DNA of 64,000 nucleotides from an uncultured Lachnospiraceae bacterium (GCA_944384295.1 CALWSU010000003.1:45202-109201); one strand, 5' to 3'. Shown: positions 36,760 through 47,442, numbered from the stretch's first letter. The notes: generated by a model from the sequence alone, not told the origin. Numbers and translations: made by a program.

Positions 36760-37935
36760 TTATTTATCAAAAAAATCGCGTACCTTTTCACCGAAAGACT
36801 TCTTTTCTTCCTCCGCGGCTTTGTGTGCCGTGGAGTTTGCCGCCCCCGCCGGAGCATCACCATAAAATTGTCGCAATAAATCTTTTTGGCGTTCACTCAA
36901 GTCTGTAGGCATTTGTACTTTTAATGTTACAATCTGATTCCCTCTTACTTTTGGATTACGCAGATTTGGTACACCAACACCACGCAATGTAATCACGGTA
37001 TTTGGTTGTGTACCTGGTTTCACAGTATATTTTTGTTCGCCATCAATGGTTTTGATTGTAATTTCATCCCCTAAGATTGCCTGTACAAAATTGATGGAAA
37101 CTTCGGAATAAATGTCTACGCCTTTTCGGATAAACATACGATTTGGCTGTACATACACCGTTACCAACAAGTCACCATAACCGCCGCCTTGTTCGCCGAT
37201 ATTGCCTTTGCCTGCCAAACGAATGGTTTGATTGGAGTCAATGCCTTTTGGAATATTGACTTCAAACTTTTTATTTTTCTTAACTCTGCCTGTACCACGA
37301 CAAGTACCGCAAGGGTCTTTGACAATTTTACCAGTACCATGACAAGCAGAACAAGTACGTACAGAAGTTACTGCGCCAAACATGGATTGCTGTACAAAAC
37401 GTTCTTGCCCAGTCCCATTACATTTGGAACAGCTTTCTGCATGTGTGCCAGGTTTTGCACCTGTACCATGACAAGTTTCGCATTCTTCTTGCACTGCAAC
37501 AGAAATTTCTTTGGTACAACCGAATACAGCTTCTTCAAATGTAATTTGTATATTGACATTGATATCTGCGCCACGTCTTGGACCGTTTCTGCGGGCACCA
37601 CCGCCAAATCCAAAACCGCCGCCAAACATACTGCCGAAAATATCGCCCAAATCGCCCATATCAAAGCCGCCGAAACCTTCAAAGCCTCCGCCGCCCATAC
37701 CGCCTTGTTCAAATGCCGCATGTCCGAACTGGTCATATTTCGCACGTTTTTCAGGATTGCCCAAGACCTCATATGCTTCGTTGACTTCTTTGAATTTTTC
37801 TTCCGCTTCTTTATTACCAGGGTTTTGGTCTGGGTGATATTTGACTGCCATTTTACGATAAGCTTTTTTCAGTTCTGCTTCACTCGCATTTTTATTAACT
37901 CCCAGAACCTCATAATAATCTCTTTTATTTGCCAA
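36760..37935 (-). CDS. dnaJ: Chaperone protein DnaJ
   Basis: A type I DnaJ of about 391 residues and co-chaperone of DnaK. The J domain starts [10 protein letters not shown] and has HPD in [11 protein letters not shown] Gly/Phe region follows ([18 protein letters not shown]), then four zinc-binding repeats [24 protein letters not shown] and CGTCRGTG, then the substrate-binding and dimer domains. I favour TTG at 37935, which gives the family start (MANKRDYYE) behind GGTGG; GTG at 37947 is the longer option. It is the last gene of the heat-shock operon. Confidence 0.94.
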   Translation of the reverse strand: MANKRDYYEVLGVNKNASEAELKKAYRKMAVKYHPDQNPGNKEAEEKFKEVNEAYEVLGNPEKRAKYDQFGHAAFEQGGMGGGGFEGFGGFDMGDLGDIFGSMFGGGFGFGGGARRNGPRRGADINVNIQITFEEAVFGCTKEISVAVQEECETCHGTGAKPGTHAESCSKCNGTGQERFVQQSMFGAVTSVRTCSACHGTGKIVKDPCGTCRGTGRVKKNKKFEVNIPKGIDSNQTIRLAGKGNIGEQGGGYGDLLVTVYVQPNRMFIRKGVDIYSEVSINFVQAILGDEITIKTIDGEQKYTVKPGTQPNTVITLRGVGVPNLRNPKVRGNQIVTLKVQMPTDLSERQKDLLRQFYGDAPAGAANSTAHKAAEEEKKSFGEKVRDFFDK

Positions 37936-38080
37936 CTTTCTCACCACCTTCGCTTACTTTCCAACATATGGAACCTTTGTAAACACAAATCAAACCATAT
38001 TTACAAAGTTTTACAAACTGCAAAAGCAGGGGCAGGTGTGAAACCCCCGCCCTTGCATCTACATACACAACTTCTTTATT

Positions 38081-39913
38081 TTACAGTTCTTTGCCTTCGC
38101 CGTCAACTACATTTGGATCGCTGCCCTGTGCAGCATCACCTTGTGCAGTTTGTGCCTGCTGATATAATTTTTCAGAAATTTTGTAGAATTCCTGTGTCAA
38201 AGCTTCTGTTGCAGATTTTACATTTGCAACATCTGTTTCAGACATAGTTTCGGGCTGCATATCTTTTACAGTATCTTTCAAGCTATTGAGTGCGCCTTCT
38301 ACTGCGGATTTTTCGCTGTCGTCCAATTTGCCTTCCAATTCACCCAATGCTTTTTCTGTTTGGAAAATCAGAGAATCTGCTTCATTTTTTGCATCGATTG
38401 CTTCTTTTCTCTTTCTATCTTGTTCTGCATACTGTTCTGCTTCTTTGACTGCTTTGTCAATTTCTTCTTCAGACAGGTTAGAACCTGCTGTGATTGTGAT
38501 TTTCTGTTCTTTGCCTGTACCCAAATCTTTTGCAGATACATTTACAATACCGTTTGCGTCAATATCGAATGTTACTTCAATCTGAGGCACACCACGTCTT
38601 GCAGGTGCAATACCGTCCAGTTTGAACTGACCCAAAGTTTTGTTATCTTTTGCCAAAGGTCTTTCACCCTGTACAACATGGATATCAACGGCTGTTTGGT
38701 TATCTTCTGCTGTAGAGAAAATTTGTTTTTTGTTTGTAGGAATTGTGGTATTTCTGTCAATCAGTTTGGTTGCGACACCGCCTAATGTTTCAATACCTAA
38801 GGACAAAGGTGTTACGTCCAGCAGCAATACACTGCCTGCGCCTTCGTCGCCAGCCAATTTACCACCCTGAATTGCTGCACCTACTGCAACACATTCGTCA
38901 GGGTTGATGCCTTTGAAAGGTTCTTTGCCTGTATATTTCTTTACTGCTTCTTGTACTGCTGGGATTCTAGTAGAACCACCAACCAACAGCACTTTGTCAA
39001 TATCGCTTGCAGACAGACCAGCATCAGACAATGCTTGACGTACAGGACCCATTGTGCCATCTACTAAGTCTGCTGTCAATTCGTCGAATTTTGCTCTTGT
39101 CAATGTAATATCCAAATGTTTTGGACCATCTTGGTTCATTGTGATGAAAGGCAGATTGATATTTGTAGAAGTTACAGTAGACAATTCTTTTTTCGCTTTT
39201 TCTGCTGCTTCTTTCAATCTCTGCATTGCCATTTTATCTTTGGACAAGTCCATACCTTCTGCTTTCTTGAATTCTGCCACCAAGAAATCAATGACTCTTT
39301 GGTCGAAGTCATCGCCGCCCAGATGTGTATTACCATTAGTAGACAATACTTCGATGACGCCGCCGCCAATTTCAATGATAGATACGTCGAAAGTACCGCC
39401 GCCCAAGTCGTATACCATGATTTTCTGCTCGTTTTCGTTATCCAAACCATAAGCCAATGCAGCGGAAGTAGGTTCGTTAATGATACGTTTTACGTCCAAA
39501 CCTGCAATACGACCAGCATCTTTGGTTGCTTGACGCTGTGCGTCATTGAAGTAAGCAGGTACTGTGATTACCGCTTCGGAAACGGTTTCACCCAAATAGC
39601 TTTCTGCATCTGCTTTCAATTTCTGCAAAATCATTGCGGAAATTTCCTGTGGAGAATAGCTTTTGCCTTCAATATTTACTTTATAATTTTCACCCATGTG
39701 TCTTTTGATAGAACTGATGGTGTTATCAGGGTTTGTGATTGCCTGACGTTTTGCTGTTTCACCAATCAATCTTTCACCATTTTTTGCAAAACCTACTACA
39801 GATGGTGTGGTTCTAGCGCCGTCGCTGTTTACGATAACAACTGGCTGTCCGCCTTCCATTACTGCTACACAAGAGTTTGTTGTACCTAAGTCAATACCAA
39901 TAATTTTACTCAT
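38081..39913 (-). CDS. dnaK: Chaperone protein DnaK (Hsp70)
   Basis: The 610 residues start [19 protein letters not shown], the first Hsp70 phosphate motif. [19 protein letters not shown] (second motif) and [17 protein letters not shown] (third) follow, then the linker [18 protein letters not shown] and the peptide-binding domain. Length and the absence of the 24-residue ATPase insert found in Gram-negatives fit a Firmicute. AGGAGG lies 9 nt before the ATG. It sits between grpE and dnaJ, so the ATPase, exchange factor and J-protein are expressed together. Confidence 0.97.
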   Translation of the reverse strand: MSKIIGIDLGTTNSCVAVMEGGQPVVIVNSDGARTTPSVVGFAKNGERLIGETAKRQAITNPDNTISSIKRHMGENYKVNIEGKSYSPQEISAMILQKLKADAESYLGETVSEAVITVPAYFNDAQRQATKDAGRIAGLDVKRIINEPTSAALAYGLDNENEQKIMVYDLGGGTFDVSIIEIGGGVIEVLSTNGNTHLGGDDFDQRVIDFLVAEFKKAEGMDLSKDKMAMQRLKEAAEKAKKELSTVTSTNINLPFITMNQDGPKHLDITLTRAKFDELTADLVDGTMGPVRQALSDAGLSASDIDKVLLVGGSTRIPAVQEAVKKYTGKEPFKGINPDECVAVGAAIQGGKLAGDEGAGSVLLLDVTPLSLGIETLGGVATKLIDRNTTIPTNKKQIFSTAEDNQTAVDIHVVQGERPLAKDNKTLGQFKLDGIAPARRGVPQIEVTFDIDANGIVNVSAKDLGTGKEQKITITAGSNLSEEEIDKAVKEAEQYAEQDRKRKEAIDAKNEADSLIFQTEKALGELEGKLDDSEKSAVEGALNSLKDTVKDMQPETMSETDVANVKSATEALTQEFYKISEKLYQQAQTAQGDAAQGSDPNVVDGEGKEL

Positions 39914-39978
39914 AATCTATTTCCTCCTAAATGATTCATCTCTATAAAAACTATATATCAAATTGATTGTTGCCTATT

Positions 39979-40536
39979 TTAATTTGCTACTTTTACCATA
40001 CTATGGCGAATCACTTTATCTTTGTATTGATAGCCTTTGAGCATTTCTAACATAATTTCATTTTCGCCATAAGATTCATCGTCTTCATGTGCCACAGCCG
40101 CATGCAGATTTGGGTCAAATTTTTCGCCCACGGCTTTGATTTCTTCCACACCCATGCTATGCAGAATTTCTAGAAATTGTTTTAATGTCATCTGTACGCC
40201 CTTGAAAAATGCATCTTCTGGATCTTTGCCTTCTTGCACTGCAACAGCGCGTTCCAGATTATCCACAACACTCAAAAGCTTTTCTACTGTATCTCTGACA
40301 CCATCATCATACATACTTGCTTTTTCTTTGGTTGTGCGTTTTCTAAAATTGTCAAACTCTGCAAGGCATCTTTGGTATTTATCCAAATAATCCGCTGCTT
40401 TTTGTTCCAATTCTTCTATTTTTGCGGTTGTTTCATCTAAAACAGTTTCTTCTGTTGTTTCTTGCTGTGTTTCTATGGTATCTTCCTGCATTTCTTGCTC
40501 ATGCAGGATTTCTTCATTCAAATTCTTTTCTTCCAC
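39979..40536 (-). CDS. grpE: Nucleotide exchange factor GrpE
   Basis: A 185-residue GrpE. An acidic, Glu-rich N-terminal tail (about 1-40) and a long coiled-coil region (KIEELEQKAADYLDKYQRCLAEFDNFRKR) precede the beta-domain that opens the DnaK nucleotide site (GEKFDPNLHAAVAHE). The GTG start at 40536 has GAGGAG upstream. hrcA is 17 bp upstream and dnaK 65 bp downstream. Confidence 0.94.
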   Translation of the reverse strand: MEEKNLNEEILHEQEMQEDTIETQQETTEETVLDETTAKIEELEQKAADYLDKYQRCLAEFDNFRKRTTKEKASMYDDGVRDTVEKLLSVVDNLERAVAVQEGKDPEDAFFKGVQMTLKQFLEILHSMGVEEIKAVGEKFDPNLHAAVAHEDDESYGENEIMLEMLKGYQYKDKVIRHSMVKVAN

Positions 40537-40553
40537 ATCTGCTCCTCTTTTCT

Positions 40554-41600
40554 CTAAGTATTTTTATTGCCATCCGCAAGATTTTTCAATACCTTTTCTA
40601 TGCTGGTGACCATACCGTTTAATACAGATATGACTTGCGAATAATCCATTCTCGTTGGACCGACAATCCCAATCGTACCGCGGGTATCATCGCTCATTTT
40701 ATAAGTAGCAGTAATCACACTGCAATCTTTCATACTTTGGACTGTATTTTCACTGCCAATCAAGACTTGTAAATCATTGGTGCGACTACCTTCCAACAGT
40801 GTGACTAATACATCTTTTTCCTCTAAAGTCTGAAACAGCGACTTTGCTTTTTGAATATCAGAAAATTCAGGACAAGCCAATATATTATTGGTACCGCTCA
40901 AATGTACCTGCACTTTTTCCGCCGCACACATCGTTTTTTCAATTGCAGTTAGAATATGCGGGAGAATTTCCTGATATGCATATAGCTCCGTTTTCAATCG
41001 TTGTATCACATTTGCATCAATATCCTCTGTAGAATATCCTTGCAACACCTGATTCAGATGCAAACCCATTTCAAAAATTTCATTTTCTTGCGGTGCAATC
41101 CCCATCTGTATCACATGATTTTTGATAAAATTATCTTCTGTCGCAATGACCAACAATACAGAAGATGCGTCCAACGGCAACAAACGGATTTGTTTGATTC
41201 TTGCGCGTCTGCTAACAGGTTCTGATATAATAGTTGTGTAATTGGTCAACGCTGAAAGTGCTTTTGCTGTTTCTTCCAATAAATAATCAATCTGTCCTAC
41301 ATTGGCACTAATCACATTTTGTAGATATTGTGCTTCTTCCGCGCCCAATTCTTTTTTCTGCATCAGATGGTCTACATACAAGCGATATCCCAAATCGGAT
41401 GGGATACGACCTGCCGAAGCATGCGGCTGTAAAATAAAACCCATTTCTTCTAGGTCGCTCATTTCATTCCGAATCGTCGCGGAACTGATACCCAGATTAT
41501 ATTTTTTTGCAATGGTTCTGGAACCGACAGGCTCCGCCGTTTCAATGTAGTCATTGATGATGGCTTGCAGAATTTGTATTTTTCTTTCGTTTAACGACAT
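40554..41600 (-). CDS. hrcA: Heat-inducible transcription repressor HrcA
   Basis: The repressor of class I heat-shock genes, 348 residues, with an N-terminal winged helix (RTIAKKYNLGISSATIRNEMSDLEEMG, here about 30-56) and a GAF-like domain. ATG at 41600 is chosen because AGGAGG lies 8 nt ahead; the longer frame to 41633 would start inside the CIRCE operator and is rejected. HrcA binds CIRCE directly upstream and so represses its own operon, needing GroEL for activity in known systems. Confidence 0.95.
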   Translation of the reverse strand: MSLNERKIQILQAIINDYIETAEPVGSRTIAKKYNLGISSATIRNEMSDLEEMGFILQPHASAGRIPSDLGYRLYVDHLMQKKELGAEEAQYLQNVISANVGQIDYLLEETAKALSALTNYTTIISEPVSRRARIKQIRLLPLDASSVLLVIATEDNFIKNHVIQMGIAPQENEIFEMGLHLNQVLQGYSTEDIDANVIQRLKTELYAYQEILPHILTAIEKTMCAAEKVQVHLSGTNNILACPEFSDIQKAKSLFQTLEEKDVLVTLLEGSRTNDLQVLIGSENTVQSMKDCSVITATYKMSDDTRGTIGIVGPTRMDYSQVISVLNGMVTSIEKVLKNLADGNKNT

Positions 41601-41626
41601 TGCCCTCGCCTCCTTTTTTTGATTTG

Positions 41627-41653
41627 TTAGCACTCACTTAACACGAGTGCTAA
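41627..41653 (-). promoter_or_regulatory. CIRCE operator of the hrcA operon
   Basis: TTAGCACTC-N9-GAGTGCTAA, a perfect match to the CIRCE consensus, between the promoter and the hrcA start. Confidence 0.97.
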
Positions 41654-41664
41654 TTCATATACAT

Positions 41665-41693
41665 AAGATAGCACTAGCAGCCGAGATTGTCAA
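41665..41693 (-). promoter_or_regulatory. Sigma-A promoter of the hrcA operon
   Basis: Minus-strand TTGACA (41688-41693), 17-nt spacer, TATCTT (41665-41670). CIRCE begins 11 bp downstream, so HrcA binding blocks the start site. AAGTGCTAA at 41692-41700 resembles a CIRCE half site over the -35. Confidence 0.8.
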
Positions 41694-41768
41694 GTGCTAA
41701 ATGAAAAAAAATTATGAACTTTTTTTGAATAAAATATATGCTTGCTCGAAACGAAAATTCCATTGATT

Positions 41769-42914
41769 TCATAGCAAAAATGCCAAAAAAACCTGATTGC
41801 TCACATCAATTCCAAACGATGTCAAACGATAGTGTGTTGGCGTTTCTTCCAATAAACCTTGTGTTTGTAGCTGTTTGAGTTGCGCTTCATAAATTTCAGA
41901 AATCGGAACACCAAACCGTTCCAGAAAACGAACTTTGCACACACCTTCCGTCATACGCAAACCCATAAACATAAATTCTGCATAGGCTTCTGACTGTGTC
42001 AAAATTTCTTTTTCCTCTTTTGGAAAAAGTCCATTTTTTCCTAATGTAATATATTCCGCTAAATCATAGGAATTATGAAATCTAGTATCCTTCCAATAAG
42101 AATGTGCCCCCAGACCAAACCCCAAATAACAATCATCTTTCCAATAAATTTTATTGTGTACGCTTTGTTTTCCAGCTTTTGCGAAATTAGAAATTTCGTA
42201 TTGCTGGTATCCAGCTTCTGTTAATTTTTGCACTACAATATGATACATGTTTCTGTCTAAATCTTCATCTGTCAATTGATACGTACCATTTTCATATAGT
42301 TGCGCAAATGGTGTGCCTTCTTCCACAATCAAACTATATGCGGAAATATGTTCTGGTTGTAATGCAATGGCTGCGTCTAGTGTTTCTATCCAATCCGCCA
42401 AAGTCTGCTTTGGCAATGCAAACATCAAATCCAAATTAATATTTGTGAAACCTGCTTTTCTTGCATTGGCATAGTTTTCCAAAAACTGCGCGCGTGTATG
42501 AATCCTCCCCAAACGTTGCAATAAATCGTCCTGCCATGCCTGCACGCCCATACTGAGCCGCCGAAATCCCATATCATATAATGCCTTGCAAGTTGCTGCA
42601 TCTAATGTACCTGGATTGGCTTCTATGGTAATTTCCGCATCGGGCAAAACAGAATAATTTTGAAAAACAGTTTGCAGTAATCTTGATAGTGCATCTGTGG
42701 GTAATACTGTCGGTGTACCGCCTCCAAAAAATATACTTTTGATATTCCAACCTGCACATAATGCAGATTTTTGCTCCAATTCTTTTTGCAATACCTCTAC
42801 ATATACCTGTTGTTTTTGTTCTTGATTGGCAAAGGAAGGAAAATCGCAATAGAAACACTTTTGTTTACAAAATGGAATATGAATGTATAATCCTGTTTCT
42901 TTTGTTTGCTCCAT
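41769..42914 (-). CDS. hemW: Radical SAM protein HemW (heme chaperone-like)
   Basis: About 381 residues. The radical-SAM cysteines are in FCKQKCFYCDF (C-x3-C-x2-C), followed by the SAM-binding FFGGGTPTVL and, near the C-terminus, the HemW-type extension with a winged-helix end. This family was once called oxygen-independent coproporphyrinogen oxidase HemN; the CxxxCxxC form without the extra Cys is HemW, a heme chaperone. ATG at 42914 is used. A GTG at 42929 is also possible, while the far upstream ATG at 42980 would precede the predicted transcription start and is rejected. The hrcA promoter starts about 75 bp downstream. Confidence 0.88.
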   Translation of the reverse strand: MEQTKETGLYIHIPFCKQKCFYCDFPSFANQEQKQQVYVEVLQKELEQKSALCAGWNIKSIFFGGGTPTVLPTDALSRLLQTVFQNYSVLPDAEITIEANPGTLDAATCKALYDMGFRRLSMGVQAWQDDLLQRLGRIHTRAQFLENYANARKAGFTNINLDLMFALPKQTLADWIETLDAAIALQPEHISAYSLIVEEGTPFAQLYENGTYQLTDEDLDRNMYHIVVQKLTEAGYQQYEISNFAKAGKQSVHNKIYWKDDCYLGFGLGAHSYWKDTRFHNSYDLAEYITLGKNGLFPKEEKEILTQSEAYAEFMFMGLRMTEGVCKVRFLERFGVPISEIYEAQLKQLQTQGLLEETPTHYRLTSFGIDVSNQVFLAFLL

Positions 42915-42970
42915 ATTTCTATCAAACACCTTTCTTGTAATAAAAAAGTGAGGAAATTCTTCTGCATCTG

Positions 42971-42999
42971 AGTGTACCATATTCCCATATCACAAACAA
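42971..42999 (-). promoter_or_regulatory. Promoter of hemW
   Basis: Minus-strand TTGTTT (42994-42999), 17-nt spacer, TACACT (42971-42976). Confidence 0.5.
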
Positions 43000-43030
43000 G
43001 CAAGGAATTATATCAAACATTGATTCCACG

Positions 43031-43059
43031 TTGAAAAATAAATCCTTCCATGCTAAAAT
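43031..43059 (+). promoter_or_regulatory. Promoter of the LTA-synthase-like gene
   Basis: TTGAAA (43031-43036), 17-nt spacer, TAAAAT (43054-43059), divergent from the hemW promoter. Confidence 0.6.
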
Positions 43060-43127
43060 GAATATTCGGGGAAAATATCATCATATGAAAATGAATCAAT
43101 GGATTCATACAGAAAGGACGTGATGCT

Positions 43128-45017
43128 GTGCAGATGATACACACATACACAAAAAAACTGCAAGATTTTTTTCATCAATCCCCGCTTACAAAAATGATAC
43201 TATATCTACTTGCATGGGGATTCCCCATTTATATTTCTTTGATTGGAAATTATATCTCGCTTGGCACATGGAACGCTTTACAAGCATTGTTTACCACACA
43301 TATCGGCGCTTTTTTATTTGGGACTTTGCTTCTAGCCATCGTGTATTTTGCCATTTTGTTTTTTTTGCGTCGATTTTGGATTGCTGCACTGGTCACAGGA
43401 TTTGTGGGAATCTTATTTCCTTTGATTGACCATTTTAAATGTTTAATTTTACAAGACCATTTCTATCCTTGGGATTTGACATTGGCACAAAATGCAGGTA
43501 GTTTTACAGAGTTTTTAGGAAGTATTTCATTTCCTGCGCTTTATATCGTATGGATTCTTTGTACCATACTATATGTTATCTTTTTGGCATGTACCAAACC
43601 ACAATTGCCTATATCCTTTCTACCACGTATGGTTTGTGGCTGTGTTTTTGTCATCGCGTTGGTTGGTATGCTCAAATGTACCCCCATACGCAATCAATAT
43701 GAAACCATATTTGGTATGGTTGTAAATGAAACAACTGATCAAAACTATTTGTATACCAATTATGGTTTTTTCTCAGCTTTTGCGCTCAATTTTGATAATG
43801 TAAATACGCTACAGCCACAAGATTATAGTCAAGAAACCATAGAAACACTATTTGCAGAATATGTACCAGAAGACAGCAGTGTATCCGAAGATTTTGCATA
43901 TCCCGATATTATTGTGGTACTTTCAGAAGCCTTTTGGGACCCGACCGTATTAGAAGGGGTCACATTTTCTGCTGATCCTTTGCAAAATTATCGTGCCATT
44001 GCCGAAAAACACCCCAGCGGACAAATGGTTTCCTGTACTTTTGGTGGTGGTACAGTACGTCCCGAATTTGAAGTGCTTTCGGGTATGTCTACCAGTGCTT
44101 TGCCATCTGGCAATATGCCCTATCAGCAATATTTAAAAGAAAAAACTTTTGCTTATGCACAATTATTCAAAAGTATAGGATATGATACATTAGGGATTCA
44201 TACCTATCAAAAAACATTTTATGAAAGAAATCGCACCTATCCTTTGATGGGGATTGACGACTTCTTAGGGGAAAATGACATGCATGCAGAACTGCATTGG
44301 AACAGCGGTCCTTATATCACAGACCAAACCATTGCAGAAGAAATTATTTATCAATTGGAACAGCCACACGAAACCGGTTTATATTTGACTGCGATTACAA
44401 TGGAAAACCATAGTTTATATACCGATAAATTTGATGCTTCTGATTGGGATATTCAAGTCAGTGGAGAAAATCTATCGGAACAAGAAATCATTTCTCTGCA
44501 AAACTATTGTAAAGGCGTCAGTGATTCTGACAAAGCTTTAGGGCAATTATATGAATATATCATGCAGCGCGAAAAACCAACCGTTCTGCTTTGGTATGGC
44601 GACCATTTGCCTACCTTAGGCGATGATTTCTCGCCTTATACTTCTACAGGTACCATACAAGCAGACAAAGCCGCTTTATGGACCGATGCAGAAAAAAACA
44701 TCATGTTCCGTACACCCTATCTGATGTTTGCCAATTATGACACCGGTCGTGCCTATCGTGCCGAAGGGGAAGCGGTATCTCCTTATCTTTTGGAAGCATT
44801 GCTTTGTGATTATATCGGCGCACCAGAATGCTTGCAGACCAATTTTTTATTAGATGTATATGAAACCAGCCCAGTGATGAGCCGATATTACGATTTATAT
44901 ACACCAAATACAGATCCAGACAAACGCGAAAAAATGATGGAACTGCATCGTTATTTGACGTATGACGAATTGATTGGAGAACGTTATTTAGACAATATGC
45001 AAGGATTTGATTTCTAA
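43128..45017 (+). CDS. LTA synthase family sulfatase (polyglycerol-phosphate-type transferase)
   Basis: A 629-residue membrane enzyme. Four or five helices in residues 20-185 (for example KMILYLLAWGFPIYISLIG and GAFLFGTLLLAIVYFAILFF) anchor a large outer alkaline-phosphatase/sulfatase domain (about 250-590). The expected nucleophile Thr is in FGGGTVRPEFEVLSG, and metal ligands are in LWYGDHLP. LtaS-type enzymes move glycerophosphate from phosphatidylglycerol to lipoteichoic acid or related polymers. Whether this is true LtaS or a modifier is open. GTG at 43128 follows AAAGGA; ATG at 43134 is two codons later. It is a single-gene unit with a strong terminator. Confidence 0.88.
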   Translation: MQMIHTYTKKLQDFFHQSPLTKMILYLLAWGFPIYISLIGNYISLGTWNALQALFTTHIGAFLFGTLLLAIVYFAILFFLRRFWIAALVTGFVGILFPLIDHFKCLILQDHFYPWDLTLAQNAGSFTEFLGSISFPALYIVWILCTILYVIFLACTKPQLPISFLPRMVCGCVFVIALVGMLKCTPIRNQYETIFGMVVNETTDQNYLYTNYGFFSAFALNFDNVNTLQPQDYSQETIETLFAEYVPEDSSVSEDFAYPDIIVVLSEAFWDPTVLEGVTFSADPLQNYRAIAEKHPSGQMVSCTFGGGTVRPEFEVLSGMSTSALPSGNMPYQQYLKEKTFAYAQLFKSIGYDTLGIHTYQKTFYERNRTYPLMGIDDFLGENDMHAELHWNSGPYITDQTIAEEIIYQLEQPHETGLYLTAITMENHSLYTDKFDASDWDIQVSGENLSEQEIISLQNYCKGVSDSDKALGQLYEYIMQREKPTVLLWYGDHLPTLGDDFSPYTSTGTIQADKAALWTDAEKNIMFRTPYLMFANYDTGRAYRAEGEAVSPYLLEALLCDYIGAPECLQTNFLLDVYETSPVMSRYYDLYTPNTDPDKREKMMELHRYLTYDELIGERYLDNMQGFDF

Positions 45018-45036
45018 TCCTATTTAATTAAGATAC

Positions 45037-45076
45037 AAAAAAGAAACCTACTTCTGATGATAGGTTTCTTTTTTGA
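45037..45076. terminator. Bidirectional terminator between the LTA-synthase-like gene and the pho operon
   Basis: Fourteen-bp perfect stem AAAAAAGAAACCTA/TAGGTTTCTTTTTT between convergent genes. Confidence 0.85.
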
Positions 45077-45103
45077 TACTTTTTTATGTGAGAAAAATGA
45101 AAA

Positions 45104-46765
45104 TCAAACTTCTTTTGGAAAATGCAGTGTAATCGTAGTTCCCTGTTCCACTTCACTTTTCATTTCTACTGTCGCATGATGCAGCTGCGCGCCATGTTTG
45201 ACAATCGACAGCCCCAAACCAGTACCATCAATTTCCTTAGAACGACTACGACTGACACGATAAAATCGTTCAAATACTCTATCTTGTTCTGCATATGGAA
45301 TGCCCATACCAGTATCTGATACAGATACACAAATTTCATTTGCTGTATTTTGTACCTCTACTTGTACCGTACCATTAGGCTTATTATAACGAATGGCATT
45401 GTCACACAAATTATAAAACATTTCTTCCAAAACATGTGGAATCCCACGCACAATCGCTTTATCGCAAGTGGTTTGTAATGTGACTTCGTGTTGTTGTGCA
45501 AAAGATTCTAAACGTTTCGCAACGTCCTCTACAATGTTTGCAATGTCCACATCTGTTTTCTGTGCGGTTTCTTCTGCTTCATCTAAGCGTGATAATTGTA
45601 TAATATCCTGCACCATAGAAATCAATCTTTGTGCTTCATCATAGATATTCGTTGCAAAGCGTGGAATATCTTCGCTCTTTACCATGCCATTTTTCATGAT
45701 TTCCGCAAAACCAGAAATGCTTGTTAAAGGTGTTTTCAATTCATGGGATACATTGGCTGTAAATTCACGCCGCAATTTTTCACGATCTGCTTTTTCTGTA
45801 TGGTCAAATACCAACAATACAACACCAGCTACCAGCGCATCTTCCATCACAGGATTTGCCAGCAAATGATATGTTCTGCCTTCCTGTTCCATCACAGACT
45901 CCGCATGACGCCCCGCCAATGCTTCTTGTATACAATGACGAAATGCTTCGCTGCGGTTGAAATTATATACATTTTCTTTTTCCGCAATATGCTCCATACC
46001 AAAAATACGCAATGCGCCTTTATTACAGGATAGTACTTCGCCCTTTGTATCTAACACCAAAAGACCTTCTTGCATATTTTCTGTAATGGTTTGAAATTCA
46101 CGTTGTCTGTATTGTTGTTCATGTATTTGATTCCCAATCATACGTTGCTGTGCTGCAATACGACGCAGAAAGGGTGATAATTCATCATAAACATCGCTTT
46201 GTTCCGGGTGTTCCAAGTCTATATTCTCCAATGGCTTAATGATGCTTTTTGAAGTTTTGCTTGCCAAAAATCCCGCTAAAATAAGCGCAATCGCAATAAT
46301 AATCGCCAAAGGCTGTAAAATTGTAAAAAACATACTCAGCATACTCAAAGAAGTAATAGACACACGCAATACGCTATTGTCTTGCATTTTAACAGCATAA
46401 TAATATGTTTTTTCTGCTAATGTAGAAGAATAGCGTGCACTATTTCCTGTGCCATTTTTCTGCGCTTCTACCACTTCTTCGCGGTCTGCATGGTTCTCTA
46501 ACTGCGTTGCTTCCACTTCAGAATCATACAATACTGTACCATCAGACGCAATCCATGTAATACGTTCTGCGCCTTTTGGCAATGTTTCTAAATACGAAAT
46601 CCCCTCTTCCTGTAACGCATGCATAATATATACCGCATCTGTCTGCAATGTTTTTTGTTGGCTTTTTTGATTATATTCTCCTACAAATACCATCAGTATC
46701 AATGCCGACGCCAACAACACCAACATAGATACATAAAAAATGGTACGAAAAATTCTCTTTGTCAC
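45104..46765 (-). CDS. phoR: PhoR-type sensor histidine kinase
   Basis: A 553-residue membrane kinase. Helix 1 is FYVSMLVLLASALILMVFV (about 10-28), then an outer sensor domain of about 110 residues, helix 2 (about 150-170), a HAMP-like stretch, a PAS domain (ENMQEGLLVLDTKGEVLSCN, about 225-330), the phospho-acceptor helix FTANVSHELKTPLTSISG, and an ATPase domain with N and G boxes (NLCDNAIRYNKP, DTGMGIP, GTGLGLSIVKHG). The layout matches PhoR. GTG at 46765 follows GGAGG and overlaps the regulator gene by 4 bp. It is the last gene of the pst-pho operon, so the kinase is co-expressed with the transporter it monitors. Confidence 0.9.
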   Translation of the reverse strand: MTKRIFRTIFYVSMLVLLASALILMVFVGEYNQKSQQKTLQTDAVYIMHALQEEGISYLETLPKGAERITWIASDGTVLYDSEVEATQLENHADREEVVEAQKNGTGNSARYSSTLAEKTYYYAVKMQDNSVLRVSITSLSMLSMFFTILQPLAIIIAIALILAGFLASKTSKSIIKPLENIDLEHPEQSDVYDELSPFLRRIAAQQRMIGNQIHEQQYRQREFQTITENMQEGLLVLDTKGEVLSCNKGALRIFGMEHIAEKENVYNFNRSEAFRHCIQEALAGRHAESVMEQEGRTYHLLANPVMEDALVAGVVLLVFDHTEKADREKLRREFTANVSHELKTPLTSISGFAEIMKNGMVKSEDIPRFATNIYDEAQRLISMVQDIIQLSRLDEAEETAQKTDVDIANIVEDVAKRLESFAQQHEVTLQTTCDKAIVRGIPHVLEEMFYNLCDNAIRYNKPNGTVQVEVQNTANEICVSVSDTGMGIPYAEQDRVFERFYRVSRSRSKEIDGTGLGLSIVKHGAQLHHATVEMKSEVEQGTTITLHFPKEV

Positions 46766-47442
46766 AGTCGGCCTCCAATCTTATATCCGATACCCCGTAC
46801 TGTTTCAATATAGGAACCACATACACCAAGTTTTTGACGTAATGTACGAATATGAACATCTACGGTTCTGTTTTCCCCATCAAAATCATATCCCCAGATA
46901 TGATTGAGCAATTGATCCCGCGTCAATACCATGCCCCTATTTTCTAAAAGATAGCATAACATATCAAATTCTTTTCGCGTCAATACAACAGGTTGATTCT
47001 CTACCAAAACTTCATGTCTTGCTTTATTGACCACAAGCTGCTCCATACTGTATACTTCCTGCTGTGCTGGGCGTAGTTCTGCGGTTCTGCGCAATAACGC
47101 CTTGACACGAGAAAGCAATTCCATCATGCCAAATGGTTTGGCAACATAGTCATCTGCGCCGCTGTCCAATCCCATCACCTTATCATATTCACTGCCTTTT
47201 GCAGTCAGCATGATTACAGGTACATTTTTCGTAACAGAAGATTGACGCAGTTTTTGTAAGATTTGCAAACCATCTTCTTCCGGTAACATAATATCCAGCA
47301 ATACCAAATCGGGTAATTGTTTTTTACATGCTTCCCAAAACAAAGATGGTCTTTCAAACCCCTCTGCTTCCAAACCCGCTGATTGCAACGTATAAGCGAC
47401 CAATTCCCGTATACTATTGTCATCTTCTACCAGATATATCAT
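46762..47442 (-). CDS. phoB: PhoB/PhoP-type response regulator
   Basis: A 226-residue OmpR-family regulator. The receiver domain shows the acidic pair VEDDNS (about 6-8), the phospho-acceptor Asp in LVLLDIMLPEEDG (about 52), Thr in VIMLTAKG and Lys in DDYVAKPF. The C-terminal winged helix has VLTRDQLLNHIWGYDFDGENRTVDVHI. ATG at 47442 is preferred because GTG at 47454 would overlap the Shine-Dalgarno. The next gene is the kinase, overlapping by 4 bp. Confidence 0.9.
   Translation of the reverse strand: MIYLVEDDNSIRELVAYTLQSAGLEAEGFERPSLFWEACKKQLPDLVLLDIMLPEEDGLQILQKLRQSSVTKNVPVIMLTAKGSEYDKVMGLDSGADDYVAKPFGMMELLSRVKALLRRTAELRPAQQEVYSMEQLVVNKARHEVLVENQPVVLTRKEFDMLCYLLENRGMVLTRDQLLNHIWGYDFDGENRTVDVHIRTLRQKLGVCGSYIETVRGIGYKIGGRL

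Noticed and set aside
41601..41633. An upstream hrcA start at 41633
   Set aside because: It falls inside the CIRCE operator and has no Shine-Dalgarno; 41600 has AGGAGG.
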